Positions 36,297 through 44,886 of a stretch of 64,000 nt of DNA are shown one piece after another. Location: NCBI RefSeq assembly GCF_038595065.1, contig NZ_CP152003.1:538001-602000 (forward strand). The letters run 5' to 3'. The stretch is from Sutcliffiella sp. FSL R7-0096. GTDB taxonomy: Bacteria; Bacillota; Bacilli; Bacillales; Bacillaceae_I. Position 1 is the stretch's first letter; each line of letters begins with the position of its first letter. The position numbers and the translations under genes were made by a program. Below the pieces are notes generated by a model. It was not told where the DNA came from, did not search any database, and was given only the letters and a program-made list of their open reading frames with translations.

Positions 36297-37076
36297 ATGA
36301 ACTGCAAAATAGTATTTTTTGATATCGATGGCACCCTTACACATCACGAGGATGGCAGTATTTCAGAGAAAACAATAGCCGCCATCCAAACGTTAAAAGA
36401 TAAAGGGCTTATCGTGGTGGCAGCAACCGGCCGCCCGCTATCCATGTGTGAGGAGATTCGGGAGCTTGGAATTGATACGTTCATCACTGCCAATGGAGGG
36501 TATGCCAAGCATTTAGAAGAGGTTATCCATAAAATTCCGCTGGATAAAAAGGTGATGGAAGAAGTGGTCCAGTTTGCTTCAGAACAGAAACACGGACTTT
36601 CTTTTTATACGGAAGGCTTCCATATGAACGGGGTGGAAGAACCGCGGATCTCACAAGCGTTGAAAGAAACACTGGGGGTACTAGGGTTAGAGGACTTCTC
36701 GGTGATGGACCAAACCAATGAACAGGAAGTCTATCTCATGTGCTTGTTTGCAGCGGAAGACATGATGGAGCCATACACGGAAAGATTCCCGCACCTGACA
36801 TTCAGGAGATGGCACCCGTTTATCTTGAATGTATTGCAAGAGGATGTTTCTAAATCTGTCGCCATTCTGAAGTTATTAAACTACTTCGGTATCGACAAGT
36901 CCGAGGCAGTCGCCTTCGGGGATGGGGAGAATGACATCGACATGCTCGAGCTTGTTGGCTATGGTGTTGCGATGGGGAACGGCAGCGACAGGTTGAAATC
37001 AGTTGCTGACTTTGTCACCAAAAATTCTAGTGAAGATGGAATTGAATATGCATTGAAAAAACTACAAATCATTTAG
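36297..37076 (+). CDS. HAD-family phosphatase, Cof type
   Basis: A 259-aa haloacid dehalogenase-like hydrolase. Motif I is FFDIDGTLTHH with nucleophile Asp9 and Asp11; motif II is VAATGRP; motif III/IV is the C-terminal AFGDGENDIDMLE. A Cof-type (C2B) cap lies between. These enzymes usually dephosphorylate sugar phosphates or cofactors such as FMN or PLP. AAAGGGGG at 36283-36290 supports the ATG at 36297 rather than an upstream ATG. Confidence 0.88.
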   Translation: MNCKIVFFDIDGTLTHHEDGSISEKTIAAIQTLKDKGLIVVAATGRPLSMCEEIRELGIDTFITANGGYAKHLEEVIHKIPLDKKVMEEVVQFASEQKHGLSFYTEGFHMNGVEEPRISQALKETLGVLGLEDFSVMDQTNEQEVYLMCLFAAEDMMEPYTERFPHLTFRRWHPFILNVLQEDVSKSVAILKLLNYFGIDKSEAVAFGDGENDIDMLELVGYGVAMGNGSDRLKSVADFVTKNSSEDGIEYALKKLQII

Positions 37077-37089
37077 GGGGCACACGACC

Positions 37090-37650
37090 ATGTTCGTACA
37101 TAAAATTGATGAGGAACTATCCTTGAAGCTAGCAGAGGAAAAAGATGCGGAACGACTATTCGAGCTAACCGACAACTCCAGGGACTATTTGCGTGAGTGG
37201 TTGCCATGGTTGGACTTTACAAAAAAGGTGGAGGACTCCAAGGATTTCATAAAAGGAACCAGACAAAGCCATGCGGAAAATAAAGCAATGACTACATTGA
37301 TCCTTTATAAAGGGGAAATCGTTGGTGTTGCAGGCTACAATACACTTGACTGGACGAACAAAGTAACGTATATCGGGTACTGGTTGGATAAGGATTATCA
37401 AGGGAATGGCATCATGACAAGGGTGGCGGAAGCTCTGACGGACTATGCCATCACGGAACTTGGGATGAACCGGGTTGATATTCGTGCCGCGGTGGAGAAC
37501 GTAAAAAGCAGGTCCATTCCAGAGAGACTCGGATTTACGTTGGAAGGAAAGATCCGTCAAGCCGAATGGCTGTATGACCGTCATGTTGATCATGCGGTAT
37601 ACGGAATGCTTGCAGAGGATTGGAAAAAACGAAAAGCTGGAGGAATGTAA
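37090..37650 (+). CDS. GNAT acetyltransferase, RimL/YdaF-like
   Basis: A 186-aa N-acetyltransferase related to ribosomal-protein serine acetyltransferases: LTDNSRDYLREWLPWLDFT near the start, acetyl-CoA motif GYWLDKDYQGNGIMTRVAEAL, then NRVDIRAAVENVKSRSIPERLGFTLEGKIRQAEWL. B. subtilis YdaF is a close type. It sits 13 bp after the HAD gene and probably in the same transcript. Confidence 0.88.
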   Translation: MFVHKIDEELSLKLAEEKDAERLFELTDNSRDYLREWLPWLDFTKKVEDSKDFIKGTRQSHAENKAMTTLILYKGEIVGVAGYNTLDWTNKVTYIGYWLDKDYQGNGIMTRVAEALTDYAITELGMNRVDIRAAVENVKSRSIPERLGFTLEGKIRQAEWLYDRHVDHAVYGMLAEDWKKRKAGGM

Positions 37651-37651
37651 G

Positions 37652-38308
37652 CTGAAGCGAAAATTTTTATGGTGGGGTTCAGGGGGGATCATTCTGGCCC
37701 TGCTCCTGTCGTTTGTCTTTTGGGGATCGCCTTGGGGCATGTGGACGAACAAACAAGCATTCGAAGCGTATTTGGAAGAGAAATACGGCAAGGATTTTGT
37801 GATCAAGGATATCTCTTTTGATTTTTTTCATACAAGAAAGTATCACGCTTATGCCTATGCAAAAGACGATCCGGAACTTTTGTTTTATGTGGGGCAGAAT
37901 CGGTATACGGGGGAAATGCAAGATGGGTATGGGTATGAGGTTTGGAGTTTTGAGGCAAACAAGGAGATTGGTCCAATAATAGAAGAATATTATCCGAATC
38001 TCACTAATTATGGGACTAGTTTGATCTTACCTGAAACAGAACCAAAAGATGTAATTAGGGTGGATTATAAAAAGCATGCAACAGTTGAAGTGGGAGTCTC
38101 CGTAGAAAATGTCCGAGTGAACAGCGCAAACAGCGACAAAGAAATAGAGCGGGCCTTCCGGTTTTTACAGGCATTAAAAGAAAAGGGAGTTCCCCTTCAT
38201 CATGTTGGCATCAGCTATCAAAATAGAACACTTCAGTTGCAGAAGGATGATATCTCAAGCATCAATAGCTTAGAGGATCTAGGGGAGCACTTAAAGTCAT
38301 ATCAATAA
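37652..38308 (+). CDS. Predicted membrane-anchored protein, function unknown
   Basis: A 218-aa protein with a basic start (KRKF), one transmembrane helix (about residues 8-25) and an extracellular domain of about 190 aa with repeated aromatic strands (FEAYLEEKYGKDFVIKDISFD). No clear family; small Bacillus DUF3139-like proteins have a similar start. The frame has no ATG with a ribosome site. GGAGG at 37639-37643 points to a CTG at 37652, right after the previous stop; ATG 37574 or 37592, inside the GNAT gene, are the alternatives. Confidence 0.6.
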   Translation: MKRKFLWWGSGGIILALLLSFVFWGSPWGMWTNKQAFEAYLEEKYGKDFVIKDISFDFFHTRKYHAYAYAKDDPELLFYVGQNRYTGEMQDGYGYEVWSFEANKEIGPIIEEYYPNLTNYGTSLILPETEPKDVIRVDYKKHATVEVGVSVENVRVNSANSDKEIERAFRFLQALKEKGVPLHHVGISYQNRTLQLQKDDISSINSLEDLGEHLKSYQ

Positions 38309-38332
38309 AAAATGTAATGGAGGATAGGAAAT

Positions 38333-38884
38333 ATGGCTTTTCATATATGGGAAGGTATAGCCGTACGTTTGCGGCCGATCCAGCCTTCAGATTGGGAGGA
38401 ATTCCATAAGGACGGGATGGATTCAGAGATTGCCAGATTGAATGATGCCATCTATGGGCCAAGGTCGGAAGAGGGCACCAAGAGATGGACAGAAAGGGAG
38501 TCGGAAAAGGGCTGGGATGGCCATAACTTTAGGCTTGCCATCGAGAACTTCAGCGGTGAGCTTGTCGGTAGCATCAGCACAAACAGTTGCGACCTGCAAA
38601 ACGGCACATTCAGCTATGGCGTCAGTATTTTCCGTGAGCACTGGAAGAAAGGGTATGCGAGTGATGCCGTCCGAGTTGTGCTGCGCTATTTCTTCGGGGA
38701 ACTCAGGTATCAGAAAGTGAATGCGCATGTGTATGTTTTTAACGAAGGATCTGTTAAGTTGCATGAACGTCTCGGATTTGTAGAAGAGGGGCGCATGCGT
38801 AATATGGTGTATACAGATGGAGGCTACCATGATGTGTTGTTATTCGGCCTGACACACGAAGAATTCAAAGAAAAGAACAGATAG
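38333..38884 (+). CDS. GNAT acetyltransferase
   Basis: A 183-aa N-acetyltransferase: VRLRPIQPSDWEEF at the start, motif A region YGVSIFREHWKKGYASDAVRVVLRYFF, and RLGFVEEGRMRNMVYTDGGYHDVLLFGL at the end. TGGAGGAT lies before the ATG. It follows the membrane-anchored gene by 24 bp. The substrate is unknown. Confidence 0.87.
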   Translation: MAFHIWEGIAVRLRPIQPSDWEEFHKDGMDSEIARLNDAIYGPRSEEGTKRWTERESEKGWDGHNFRLAIENFSGELVGSISTNSCDLQNGTFSYGVSIFREHWKKGYASDAVRVVLRYFFGELRYQKVNAHVYVFNEGSVKLHERLGFVEEGRMRNMVYTDGGYHDVLLFGLTHEEFKEKNR

Positions 38885-39095
38885 CATGAGTGCACTATTC
38901 AAAAGGATTGATACCGTATTTCTAGAGGGTGGGCGCGTTTCATTAGTGCCTTGAGATAGTAATAATGGATATATCATTTTTAGGATGGATATCGCCCCAA
39001 TGTCAGGTGGTATGGGGCGCTCAAAATGGTTGGTCCCACCTCAAAATAAAACATAATTACCAAACCCCACTTTTAGAGAGACCCAAGTGCACATA

Positions 39096-39128
39096 AAGAA
39101 GCCTTTCCACATCCACGAAAGGCTTCTT
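39096..39128 (-). terminator. Hairpin after the YcxB-like gene
   Basis: AAGAAGCCTTTC / GAAAGGCTTCTT is a 12-bp perfect stem with a 9-nt loop, directly downstream of the stop codon of the minus-strand gene. Its T-run is short on that strand. Confidence 0.7.
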
Positions 39129-39130
39129 GC

Positions 39131-39652
39131 TCATTTTTTCCTTTGTATTCTACTAATCAGAAACTCGACTCTCTCCTCATATCCCTCATCAAGTGATGAC
39201 AGTTTGGGAATCGCAATCCCGTCCTGGATAAGCTTCCCTTTAAACAGTATGTAGTAGTCCTTTGTTTCAATCATTTCCGTATGGTTGGAAAAGTCAAACC
39301 TCGATTGGTCTTTACCCGCTAGGAAATAGTCGTCTCCCTCTTCATACCGCACTACTATTTCCTCATCAAAAACTGGCTTCCTCAATAAAATGACTCCAGC
39401 AAGAAAAGTGACCACCTTTATCAATAGAAAAGCAACAGCGAACGGAACGAGAAATGCCATTACGGCGGACATGATAAAGATTCCGGTAGGGATTTCCCCG
39501 TACATCTGAAGCAGGTCGATAAAGGAATAGATGCTGAAAAGCAAAGCCCCTATATAAAAGAGAATTCTCCCATAGCGCCAAGGTTTAAACTGATCAACCA
39601 GCGCGGATAAAGCATGTCTTGTGACTTCGTACTTGAATTCTATCTGGCGAAT
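39131..39652 (-). CDS. YcxB-like membrane protein, probable ATT start
   Basis: The open frame extends from 39652 to 39131 (173 aa): a soluble start (IRQIEFKYEVTRHALSAL), two hydrophobic helices (about 37-55 and 60-85) and a C-terminal YcxB-like domain ending in SLDEGYEERVEFLISRI. The only ATG/GTG/TTG-type start is a TTG at 39544, inside the first helix and without a ribosome site. AGGGGGAAA (39666-39658) lies 5 bp upstream of an ATT at 39652, and an in-frame stop precedes it. A sequencing error or a different start cannot be excluded. Confidence 0.6.
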   Translation of the reverse strand: MRQIEFKYEVTRHALSALVDQFKPWRYGRILFYIGALLFSIYSFIDLLQMYGEIPTGIFIMSAVMAFLVPFAVAFLLIKVVTFLAGVILLRKPVFDEEIVVRYEEGDDYFLAGKDQSRFDFSNHTEMIETKDYYILFKGKLIQDGIAIPKLSSLDEGYEERVEFLISRIQRKK

Positions 39653-39729
39653 GACGGTTTCCCCCTAGTTCTTGATGATTACTATCTTACCACCAGAGAG
39701 GAGAAGCGAAACATATATGGTAAAAACCA

Positions 39730-39780
39730 TTTACATTTGTTTCCTATGTTATATAATTATATTCAAACGAACGTTTGAAT
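39730..39780 (+). promoter_or_regulatory. Promoter overlapped by a TetR-like palindrome
   Basis: TTTACA (39730-39735) and TATAAT (39752-39757) have a 16-bp spacer. From 39761 to 39780 lies a perfect 9-bp inverted repeat (ATTCAAACG / CGTTTGAAT) with a 2-bp centre, placed at the transcription start, the position of a repressor operator. The form is typical of TetR-family sites. Confidence 0.7.
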
Positions 39781-39800
39781 GTTGAAGGGAGGATGGCAGA

Positions 39801-40847
39801 ATGGAATCTTATCAGGTTGTTATTATTGGGGCAGGTCAAGCGGGATTATCGATGGGCTATTATCTTAAAAAAGAGGGAATTCCATTTATCATCCTGGACG
39901 GCAATGAAAGGGTGGGAGATTCCTGGCGGAAAAGGTATCAATCCCTTGTTTTATTTACTCCGCGCAGGTACAGCTCTCTTCCTGGGTTGCCATTGTCAGG
40001 GGAGCCAGAGGGGTTTCCTACTAAAGACGAACTAGGGGAATACTTATTGAAATATGTCAGTCATTTTGATCTTCCCATAAAAAATAATGTGCAGGTACAA
40101 TCGTTAACGAAAATGAATGGTACATTCCAGATGATCACCAATCAAGGGGACATCTCCGCAACAAACGTAATTGTTGCGACAGGAGCATTCCAAAAACCAT
40201 ACATACCACAAATTTTCGAATCACAAGATAATCTGCCTTCGCAGCTTCACTCCTCAGAATACAGTTCACCAAAAGATATGAACGGAGATAGCGTCCTGGT
40301 AGTAGGAGGAGGGAATTCCGGAGCCCAGATTGCGGTGGAATTGGCAAAAGAAAAACAGGTGACCATCGCTGTCAGCCATCGTTTTAAATTTCTTCCTCTT
40401 AAGTTTTTAGGCAGAAGCATCTTCAGCTGGTTGGAGCGGACTGGGCTCTTATTTGCAGGAGTTGATACACCTAAAGGAATGTGGTTCCAAAAACAGTCCG
40501 ATCCCATCTTTGGAAAAGAACTAAAAGCATATCTGAAAAACGGGAAAGTGAAGCTGAAGCCGCGTGTCAGTATGGTTGATGGAAACAAAGTTAAGTTTGA
40601 AGACGATACCAATCAAGAGTTCGATAGTATCGTTTGGTCAACAGGTTTCATTCCCGCATACGACTGTATTAACATTAATGGAGTCATGGGCGTGGACGGT
40701 AAGCCAATTCATAAAAGAGGGGTGACAAATATAAGTGGATTGTACTTTTTGGGTTTGCCATGGCAATACACAAGGGGATCTGGATTGATTTGTGGAGTGG
40801 GGAGGGATGCAAAGTATTTGATGGAGTTTTTCTCTAGAAAATCTTAA
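39801..40847 (+). CDS. FAD/NAD(P)-dependent monooxygenase-like oxidoreductase
   Basis: A 348-aa flavoprotein of the flavin-monooxygenase/CzcO-like group. FAD motif VVIIGAGQAGLSMGYYL at 5-21, NADPH motif VLVVGGGNSGAQIAVEL near 163-179, and a C-terminal FAD-contacting segment near GLYFLGLPWQYTRGSGLICGVGRDA. It could oxidise a heteroatom or act as a reductase. AAGGGAGG gives an 8-bp spacing to the ATG. It is single and probably repressed through the upstream palindrome. Confidence 0.85.
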   Translation: MESYQVVIIGAGQAGLSMGYYLKKEGIPFIILDGNERVGDSWRKRYQSLVLFTPRRYSSLPGLPLSGEPEGFPTKDELGEYLLKYVSHFDLPIKNNVQVQSLTKMNGTFQMITNQGDISATNVIVATGAFQKPYIPQIFESQDNLPSQLHSSEYSSPKDMNGDSVLVVGGGNSGAQIAVELAKEKQVTIAVSHRFKFLPLKFLGRSIFSWLERTGLLFAGVDTPKGMWFQKQSDPIFGKELKAYLKNGKVKLKPRVSMVDGNKVKFEDDTNQEFDSIVWSTGFIPAYDCININGVMGVDGKPIHKRGVTNISGLYFLGLPWQYTRGSGLICGVGRDAKYLMEFFSRKS

Positions 40848-40850
40848 AAG

Positions 40851-40888
40851 GAAAAAGCATAGCCAATCCACCCCCGGATCAGCTATGC
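40851..40888 (-). terminator. Terminator of the permease operon
   Basis: GCATAGC / GCTATGC stem overlapping the permease stop codon; the minus strand continues TTTTTCC. Confidence 0.75.
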
Positions 40889-42183
40889 CCAACTGCCTTA
40901 TCCTCAAACTGTCCCCAATTCGTCACCTTTTCCAACACAATCGAGAGCAGTACTCCCATAATCAATCCATTAGCCAAGAACGGTTGCAATAACACCGGTA
41001 ACGGACCAAAAACAGCCGGCGAGGTGTTCATCAAGCACACTCCCAATAATACCGGAGCGGCCAAACGAAAAATCGTATCCGAGTTGAAAACAGCGCCCCG
41101 TAAACTACCATAAGCGGTTCCGAACAACTGAAGGTAAGCAACAAACAGCACCGCGTTCCCTACCGTCATAGGCATTGTCACCAAGAAAGAGGTCAACGGT
41201 GGTACAAGTCCAATGGCTGCAAGCATGAAACCACCTATGAAAAACGGTTTCCGGTCCAATATCCTTGTACTCTGCAAAAATCCGATCGTCGACGTGAATG
41301 GCGTGTATGGGACAAGTCCGAATAGGGATGCAATGACAGAAAATAAACCGGTAAAAAAGAAGGAATTCCTGAATTGCCCTGGTGTGGCGGTCTCTCCATA
41401 TAGGTCAGCTGCAGCCTGGACGGATGCAATCGTGTTACTCAGATTCAACACCCCTGCAAAAAATGCGACCGCAATTATTCCGTATTCAAGGTTCGGCGCC
41501 CCGAGCGGAAACAGGTCAAATGCGAAGGTAGCAGCCGGCGCCTCCTGTCCACCACCTGGAAACAGCAGAACATAGGCTATCCACCCAATGATGATCCCTA
41601 TAAGAATCGCGAAGTTACCGATAACCCGCGGTGCTTTTATTTTCAACACACTTACAAAAATAACAAGCACAACAGAAAGGATGCTGACAGGTACATTCAT
41701 CACGCCATCCTCTGTAATGCCAAGCATCCCTTGGAAAAATACCATCATCAATTGGAAGGTCAATAGGAAAAGGTACACCGTCATGACCATAGGCGTAAAA
41801 ATACGCGGTAGTACTGACGTCCAGCCGAACACAGCAAGCAGCATGGTAAACCCTCCTGCGAGCAACAGTCCTGTCGCGACACCCCCACCTATTTCCGTGA
41901 AACTCATTCCTAGAGAAGAAGCAGTGAGCCCTAGATTCAGCATCACACCCCACAATAAACCAGAATGTCCTTCCAGCAGCGGGTAACGGTGGCCCATCCA
42001 CCCTTGAAAGATGCACGCAAGCCCCGTGAAAAGAAGGGAGGCGCTCAGCATCATCCGGCTTACTTCCGGTGTCACATCAAATGCTGCCCCGATAGAAAGC
42101 GGAACCACGACCGTATTGGCGAAAATGAAAAAAAGCCATTGTAAGGAAGAAAACATCGTAAACGATGAGATTAATTTATTCAT
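40879..42183 (-). CDS. Purine/pyrimidine (NCS2) permease-like protein
   Basis: A 434-aa integral membrane protein with about 12-14 helices, of the nucleobase:cation symporter-2 group (YwdJ-like). Helix 1 region LQWLFFIFANTVVVPLSIG and the EGHSGLLWGV segment correspond to the family's substrate region; the later AVAFFAGVLNLSNTIASVQA carries the second conserved block. It likely imports a purine or pyrimidine base. It lies 12 bp after the ankyrin gene in the same operon, divergent from a LysR gene. Confidence 0.83.
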   Translation of the reverse strand: MNKLISSFTMFSSLQWLFFIFANTVVVPLSIGAAFDVTPEVSRMMLSASLLFTGLACIFQGWMGHRYPLLEGHSGLLWGVMLNLGLTASSLGMSFTEIGGGVATGLLLAGGFTMLLAVFGWTSVLPRIFTPMVMTVYLFLLTFQLMMVFFQGMLGITEDGVMNVPVSILSVVLVIFVSVLKIKAPRVIGNFAILIGIIIGWIAYVLLFPGGGQEAPAATFAFDLFPLGAPNLEYGIIAVAFFAGVLNLSNTIASVQAAADLYGETATPGQFRNSFFFTGLFSVIASLFGLVPYTPFTSTIGFLQSTRILDRKPFFIGGFMLAAIGLVPPLTSFLVTMPMTVGNAVLFVAYLQLFGTAYGSLRGAVFNSDTIFRLAAPVLLGVCLMNTSPAVFGPLPVLLQPFLANGLIMGVLLSIVLEKVTNWGQFEDKAVGHS

Positions 42184-42195
42184 AGAAAAACTCCT

Positions 42196-42882
42196 TTAAT
42201 ATGCCCCTTCTTTCGCAAGTAGAGCTTCCATTTCCTTATAGCCCTTGCTTTTTGCATGTTGTAAAGGGGTAACACCATCTTTATCAGCTAGGTTAACGTC
42301 GGCATCGTGTTGGATGAGAAGAGAGACGATTTCCTGGTATGTCTCACTGCCATCAGTCAAAATAATCGCTTCCAATAATGCGGTCCAGCCAAGGTTATTT
42401 ATATGATTCACGTTTTGATCTGCATGATTAAGCAGAAATTCCACCATTTCCACATGTCCTTTTTCAGAAGCCGGAATGAGGGCGTTCCCTCCATAACGGT
42501 TGGTGATAGTCTGATCCGTGCCAGCCTCAAGTGTAAGGCGGGCAATCTCCATGAGCCCTTCTGCCCCGGCATAGAGAAACGGTGTGTTTAAGAGGTCGTC
42601 CTGTATATTTATGTTTGCACCGTTTTCGATTAGAACGGCGACTGCATCCGGTTGATTCGCATAGGTAGCCGCCATGACAGCAGTCCTTCCCTTTTCATCA
42701 ACGGCATTGATATCTTGCCCTTTTTCAATCATCGTCACTAAATCCAATGTATTTCCTCGTTTTGCAAGCTCGTGAAGCGTTTGTTCCATGCTTCCAACTC
42801 CTTTTGATGTATCTTTAGAATCTATTAATAAGACAGCCATCACAATTAAATTTAGTAGAACTAGAATTATTATCGGCCGCAT
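42196..42882 (-). CDS. Membrane-anchored ankyrin-repeat protein
   Basis: A 228-aa protein: an N-terminal hydrophobic anchor (residues 3-20, IIILVLLNLIVMAVLL) followed by about five ankyrin repeats (TLHELAKRGNTLDLVTMIEKG, GRTAVMAATYANQPDAVAVLIENG, NTPFLYAGAEGLMEIARLTLEAG, and so on). It should serve as a protein-protein contact surface on the outer face. AGGAGA supports the start at 42882 rather than 42930. It precedes the permease gene in one operon, an unusual pairing. Confidence 0.85.
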   Translation of the reverse strand: MRPIIILVLLNLIVMAVLLIDSKDTSKGVGSMEQTLHELAKRGNTLDLVTMIEKGQDINAVDEKGRTAVMAATYANQPDAVAVLIENGANINIQDDLLNTPFLYAGAEGLMEIARLTLEAGTDQTITNRYGGNALIPASEKGHVEMVEFLLNHADQNVNHINNLGWTALLEAIILTDGSETYQEIVSLLIQHDADVNLADKDGVTPLQHAKSKGYKEMEALLAKEGAY

Positions 42883-42912
42883 GTCTTCTCCTGCCTTTCC
42901 CCAAATATATGG

Positions 42913-42940
42913 TATCATATGTAAAACCATATGTATGATA
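42913..42940. promoter_or_regulatory. Palindrome in the LysR/ankyrin divergent region
   Basis: TATCATATG (42913-42921) and CATATGTATGATA (42928-42940) form a nearly perfect palindrome between the two divergent genes. It is a good candidate binding site for the LysR-type regulator. Confidence 0.6.
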
Positions 42941-42990
42941 TTAGTTTTGTAGTGAAATCATACGAAAAACATATAGGGTGGTGAAAAGAC

Positions 42991-43875
42991 GTGGATCTTC
43001 GCCAATTGCGTTATTTTACTGTCATTGCAGAAGAGAAAAATATTTCACAAGCTGCGCGGAAATTACATATGTCCCAGCCTCCTCTGAGTCAGCAATTAAA
43101 GCAGATGGAAGAGGAATTAAAAGTAGAGCTTGTTCACCGGGAAGGGAAAAAATTACGTCTGACGGAAGCTGGTGAGAAGCTATATCACCATGCTGTTCAA
43201 ATTACCAAGCTGATGGAAGAGGGCATGGAGGAAGTAAAGGAAATTGGTGATGGCCTCAAAGGATCCTTGAAAATTGGGGTAAACACCTTATCAGAAATCT
43301 CTTTATCTAATTTATTGTTTGCTTTTAAAGAAAGCTATCCCCAAGTGACATATGAAATACATCAAAATGAGTCCGGACAACTTCTTCAATTGTTACGAGA
43401 GCGGGTCATTGATATTGCCGTCATTCGTTTTCCAGTACAGTCAGAAGAATTTGCAAGCTTTATGCTGAAAAGGGAGCCATTCTATTTTGTGAGCGGGGAA
43501 GAGTGGAGGGGTTCTGTAAGCTTGGAATCTATCGCAAATGAATCACTCGTGTTACCAAGCACAAAGGGCCAGGGGTTGTACGATTATATAATGCAGGCAT
43601 TCGCGCAACGAGGTTATGAACCGAATATTGTATGTGCAAGCTCCGATTTGACTCTGCTCTCTCGCTTAGTCCAGCAAGGGTTTGGTTCAACCTTGGTTCC
43701 AGAGAGTGCGATGCATATTTTTTACGGAACGGATGTCCATACATACCTTGTGGATGATGAGAATCTTAGTACTCAATACGGCGTTGCTTGGATGAAGAAA
43801 TATTATTTGTCCAAAGTGGCAAAACGGTTTCTGGAAATGTATATGGAAATCACTTCTGACAGCTTGCCAAATTGA
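42991..43875 (+). CDS. LysR-family transcriptional regulator
   Basis: A 294-aa regulator with the N-terminal winged helix-turn-helix (MDLRQLRYFTVIAEEKNISQAARKLHMSQPPLSQQLKQME pattern, residues 1-60, shown here as landmarks only) and a periplasmic-binding-like effector domain. It starts with GTG behind GGGTGGTG. Divergent from the ankyrin-permease operon, which it probably controls; the effector may be a nucleobase. A palindrome lies between the two. Confidence 0.9.
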   Translation: MDLRQLRYFTVIAEEKNISQAARKLHMSQPPLSQQLKQMEEELKVELVHREGKKLRLTEAGEKLYHHAVQITKLMEEGMEEVKEIGDGLKGSLKIGVNTLSEISLSNLLFAFKESYPQVTYEIHQNESGQLLQLLRERVIDIAVIRFPVQSEEFASFMLKREPFYFVSGEEWRGSVSLESIANESLVLPSTKGQGLYDYIMQAFAQRGYEPNIVCASSDLTLLSRLVQQGFGSTLVPESAMHIFYGTDVHTYLVDDENLSTQYGVAWMKKYYLSKVAKRFLEMYMEITSDSLPN

Positions 43876-43931
43876 TGTATAATAGGAAGCAGAAAGATAT
43901 CCTTTTAATTTCTGAAAGAGAGTGAATATAT

Positions 43932-44651
43932 ATGGGTCGTAAATGGAACAACATCAAGGAAAAGAAGGCGGCAAAGGATCAAAATACAAGTAGAGTCTAT
44001 TCCAAATTTGCCCTTGAAATCTATGTAGCAGCCAAGCAAGGCGAGCCGGATCCAGAATCTAACATGGCCTTGAAATTCGTTCTTGAGCGTGCGAAAACAT
44101 ACAACGTACCTCGTAACATCATCGACCGCGCCATCGAAAAGGCAAAAGGCGGCGGGGAAGAGAGCTATAACGAGCTTCGTTATGAAGGTTTCGGACCAAA
44201 CGGATCGATGGTAATCGTGGACACATTGACAAACAACGTCAACCGTACAGCTTCCGAGGTGCGTGCAGCATTCGGTAAAAATGGTGGAAACATGGGCGTA
44301 AGTGGATCTGTTGCTTACATGTTCGACGCTACGGCTGTATTCGCATTTGAAGGGAAATCCTCCGACGAAGTACTTGAAGTGTTGATGGAAGCGGACCTTG
44401 ACGTACGCGACATCATGGAAGAAGAGGAAACGGTTATTGTGTACGCAGAGCCAGATCAATTCCATGCCGTGCAAACAGCATTGAAAGGTGCGGGCGTGGA
44501 AGAGTTCTCCGTGGCTGAATTGACGATGCTAGCGCAAAACGAAGTGGAGCTTCCAGGAGACGCACAAGAGCAGTTTGAAAAGCTGATCGATGCGTTGGAA
44601 GACTGTGACGACGTGCAGCGCGTGTATCATAATGTGGATTTGGGTGAATGA
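43932..44651 (+). CDS. yeeN: YebC/PmpR-family protein YeeN
   Basis: A 239-aa TACO1/YebC-family protein: [16 protein letters not shown] at the start, the [23 protein letters not shown] helix block and [24 protein letters not shown]. These proteins act as translation factors at difficult (for example proline-rich) sequences; earlier work called them transcriptional regulators. The Bacillus paralogue YeeN has this start, as opposed to YrbC. GAAAGAGAGTG precedes the ATG. Monocistronic with a terminator. Confidence 0.93.
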   Translation: MGRKWNNIKEKKAAKDQNTSRVYSKFALEIYVAAKQGEPDPESNMALKFVLERAKTYNVPRNIIDRAIEKAKGGGEESYNELRYEGFGPNGSMVIVDTLTNNVNRTASEVRAAFGKNGGNMGVSGSVAYMFDATAVFAFEGKSSDEVLEVLMEADLDVRDIMEEEETVIVYAEPDQFHAVQTALKGAGVEEFSVAELTMLAQNEVELPGDAQEQFEKLIDALEDCDDVQRVYHNVDLGE

Positions 44652-44662
44652 TTTGATTTTTA

Positions 44663-44702
44663 GGACAGGCTTCTATCTTTTGGGATAGGGGTCTGTTTTT
44701 TG
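44663..44702 (+). terminator. Terminator after yeeN
   Basis: GGACAGGCTTCTATC pairs with GATAGGGGTCTGT (a few mismatches) around a short loop, followed by T6. Confidence 0.75.
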
Positions 44703-44886
44703 TTAAGGATAGAGTAACGGTTTACTTGTGAGGTGCAAACAACCAAATCACAGTGCAATTCGCAACGGAACTCACAACATTTTCACATCAAAAAGGCCTA
44801 GAGGGTTTTTCTACTAACCCAATTTCTTTATTTCAATGTTCCATTAAAGCTCCCAGTTAACTAAATAAACAAAGGTGTATATCGCA

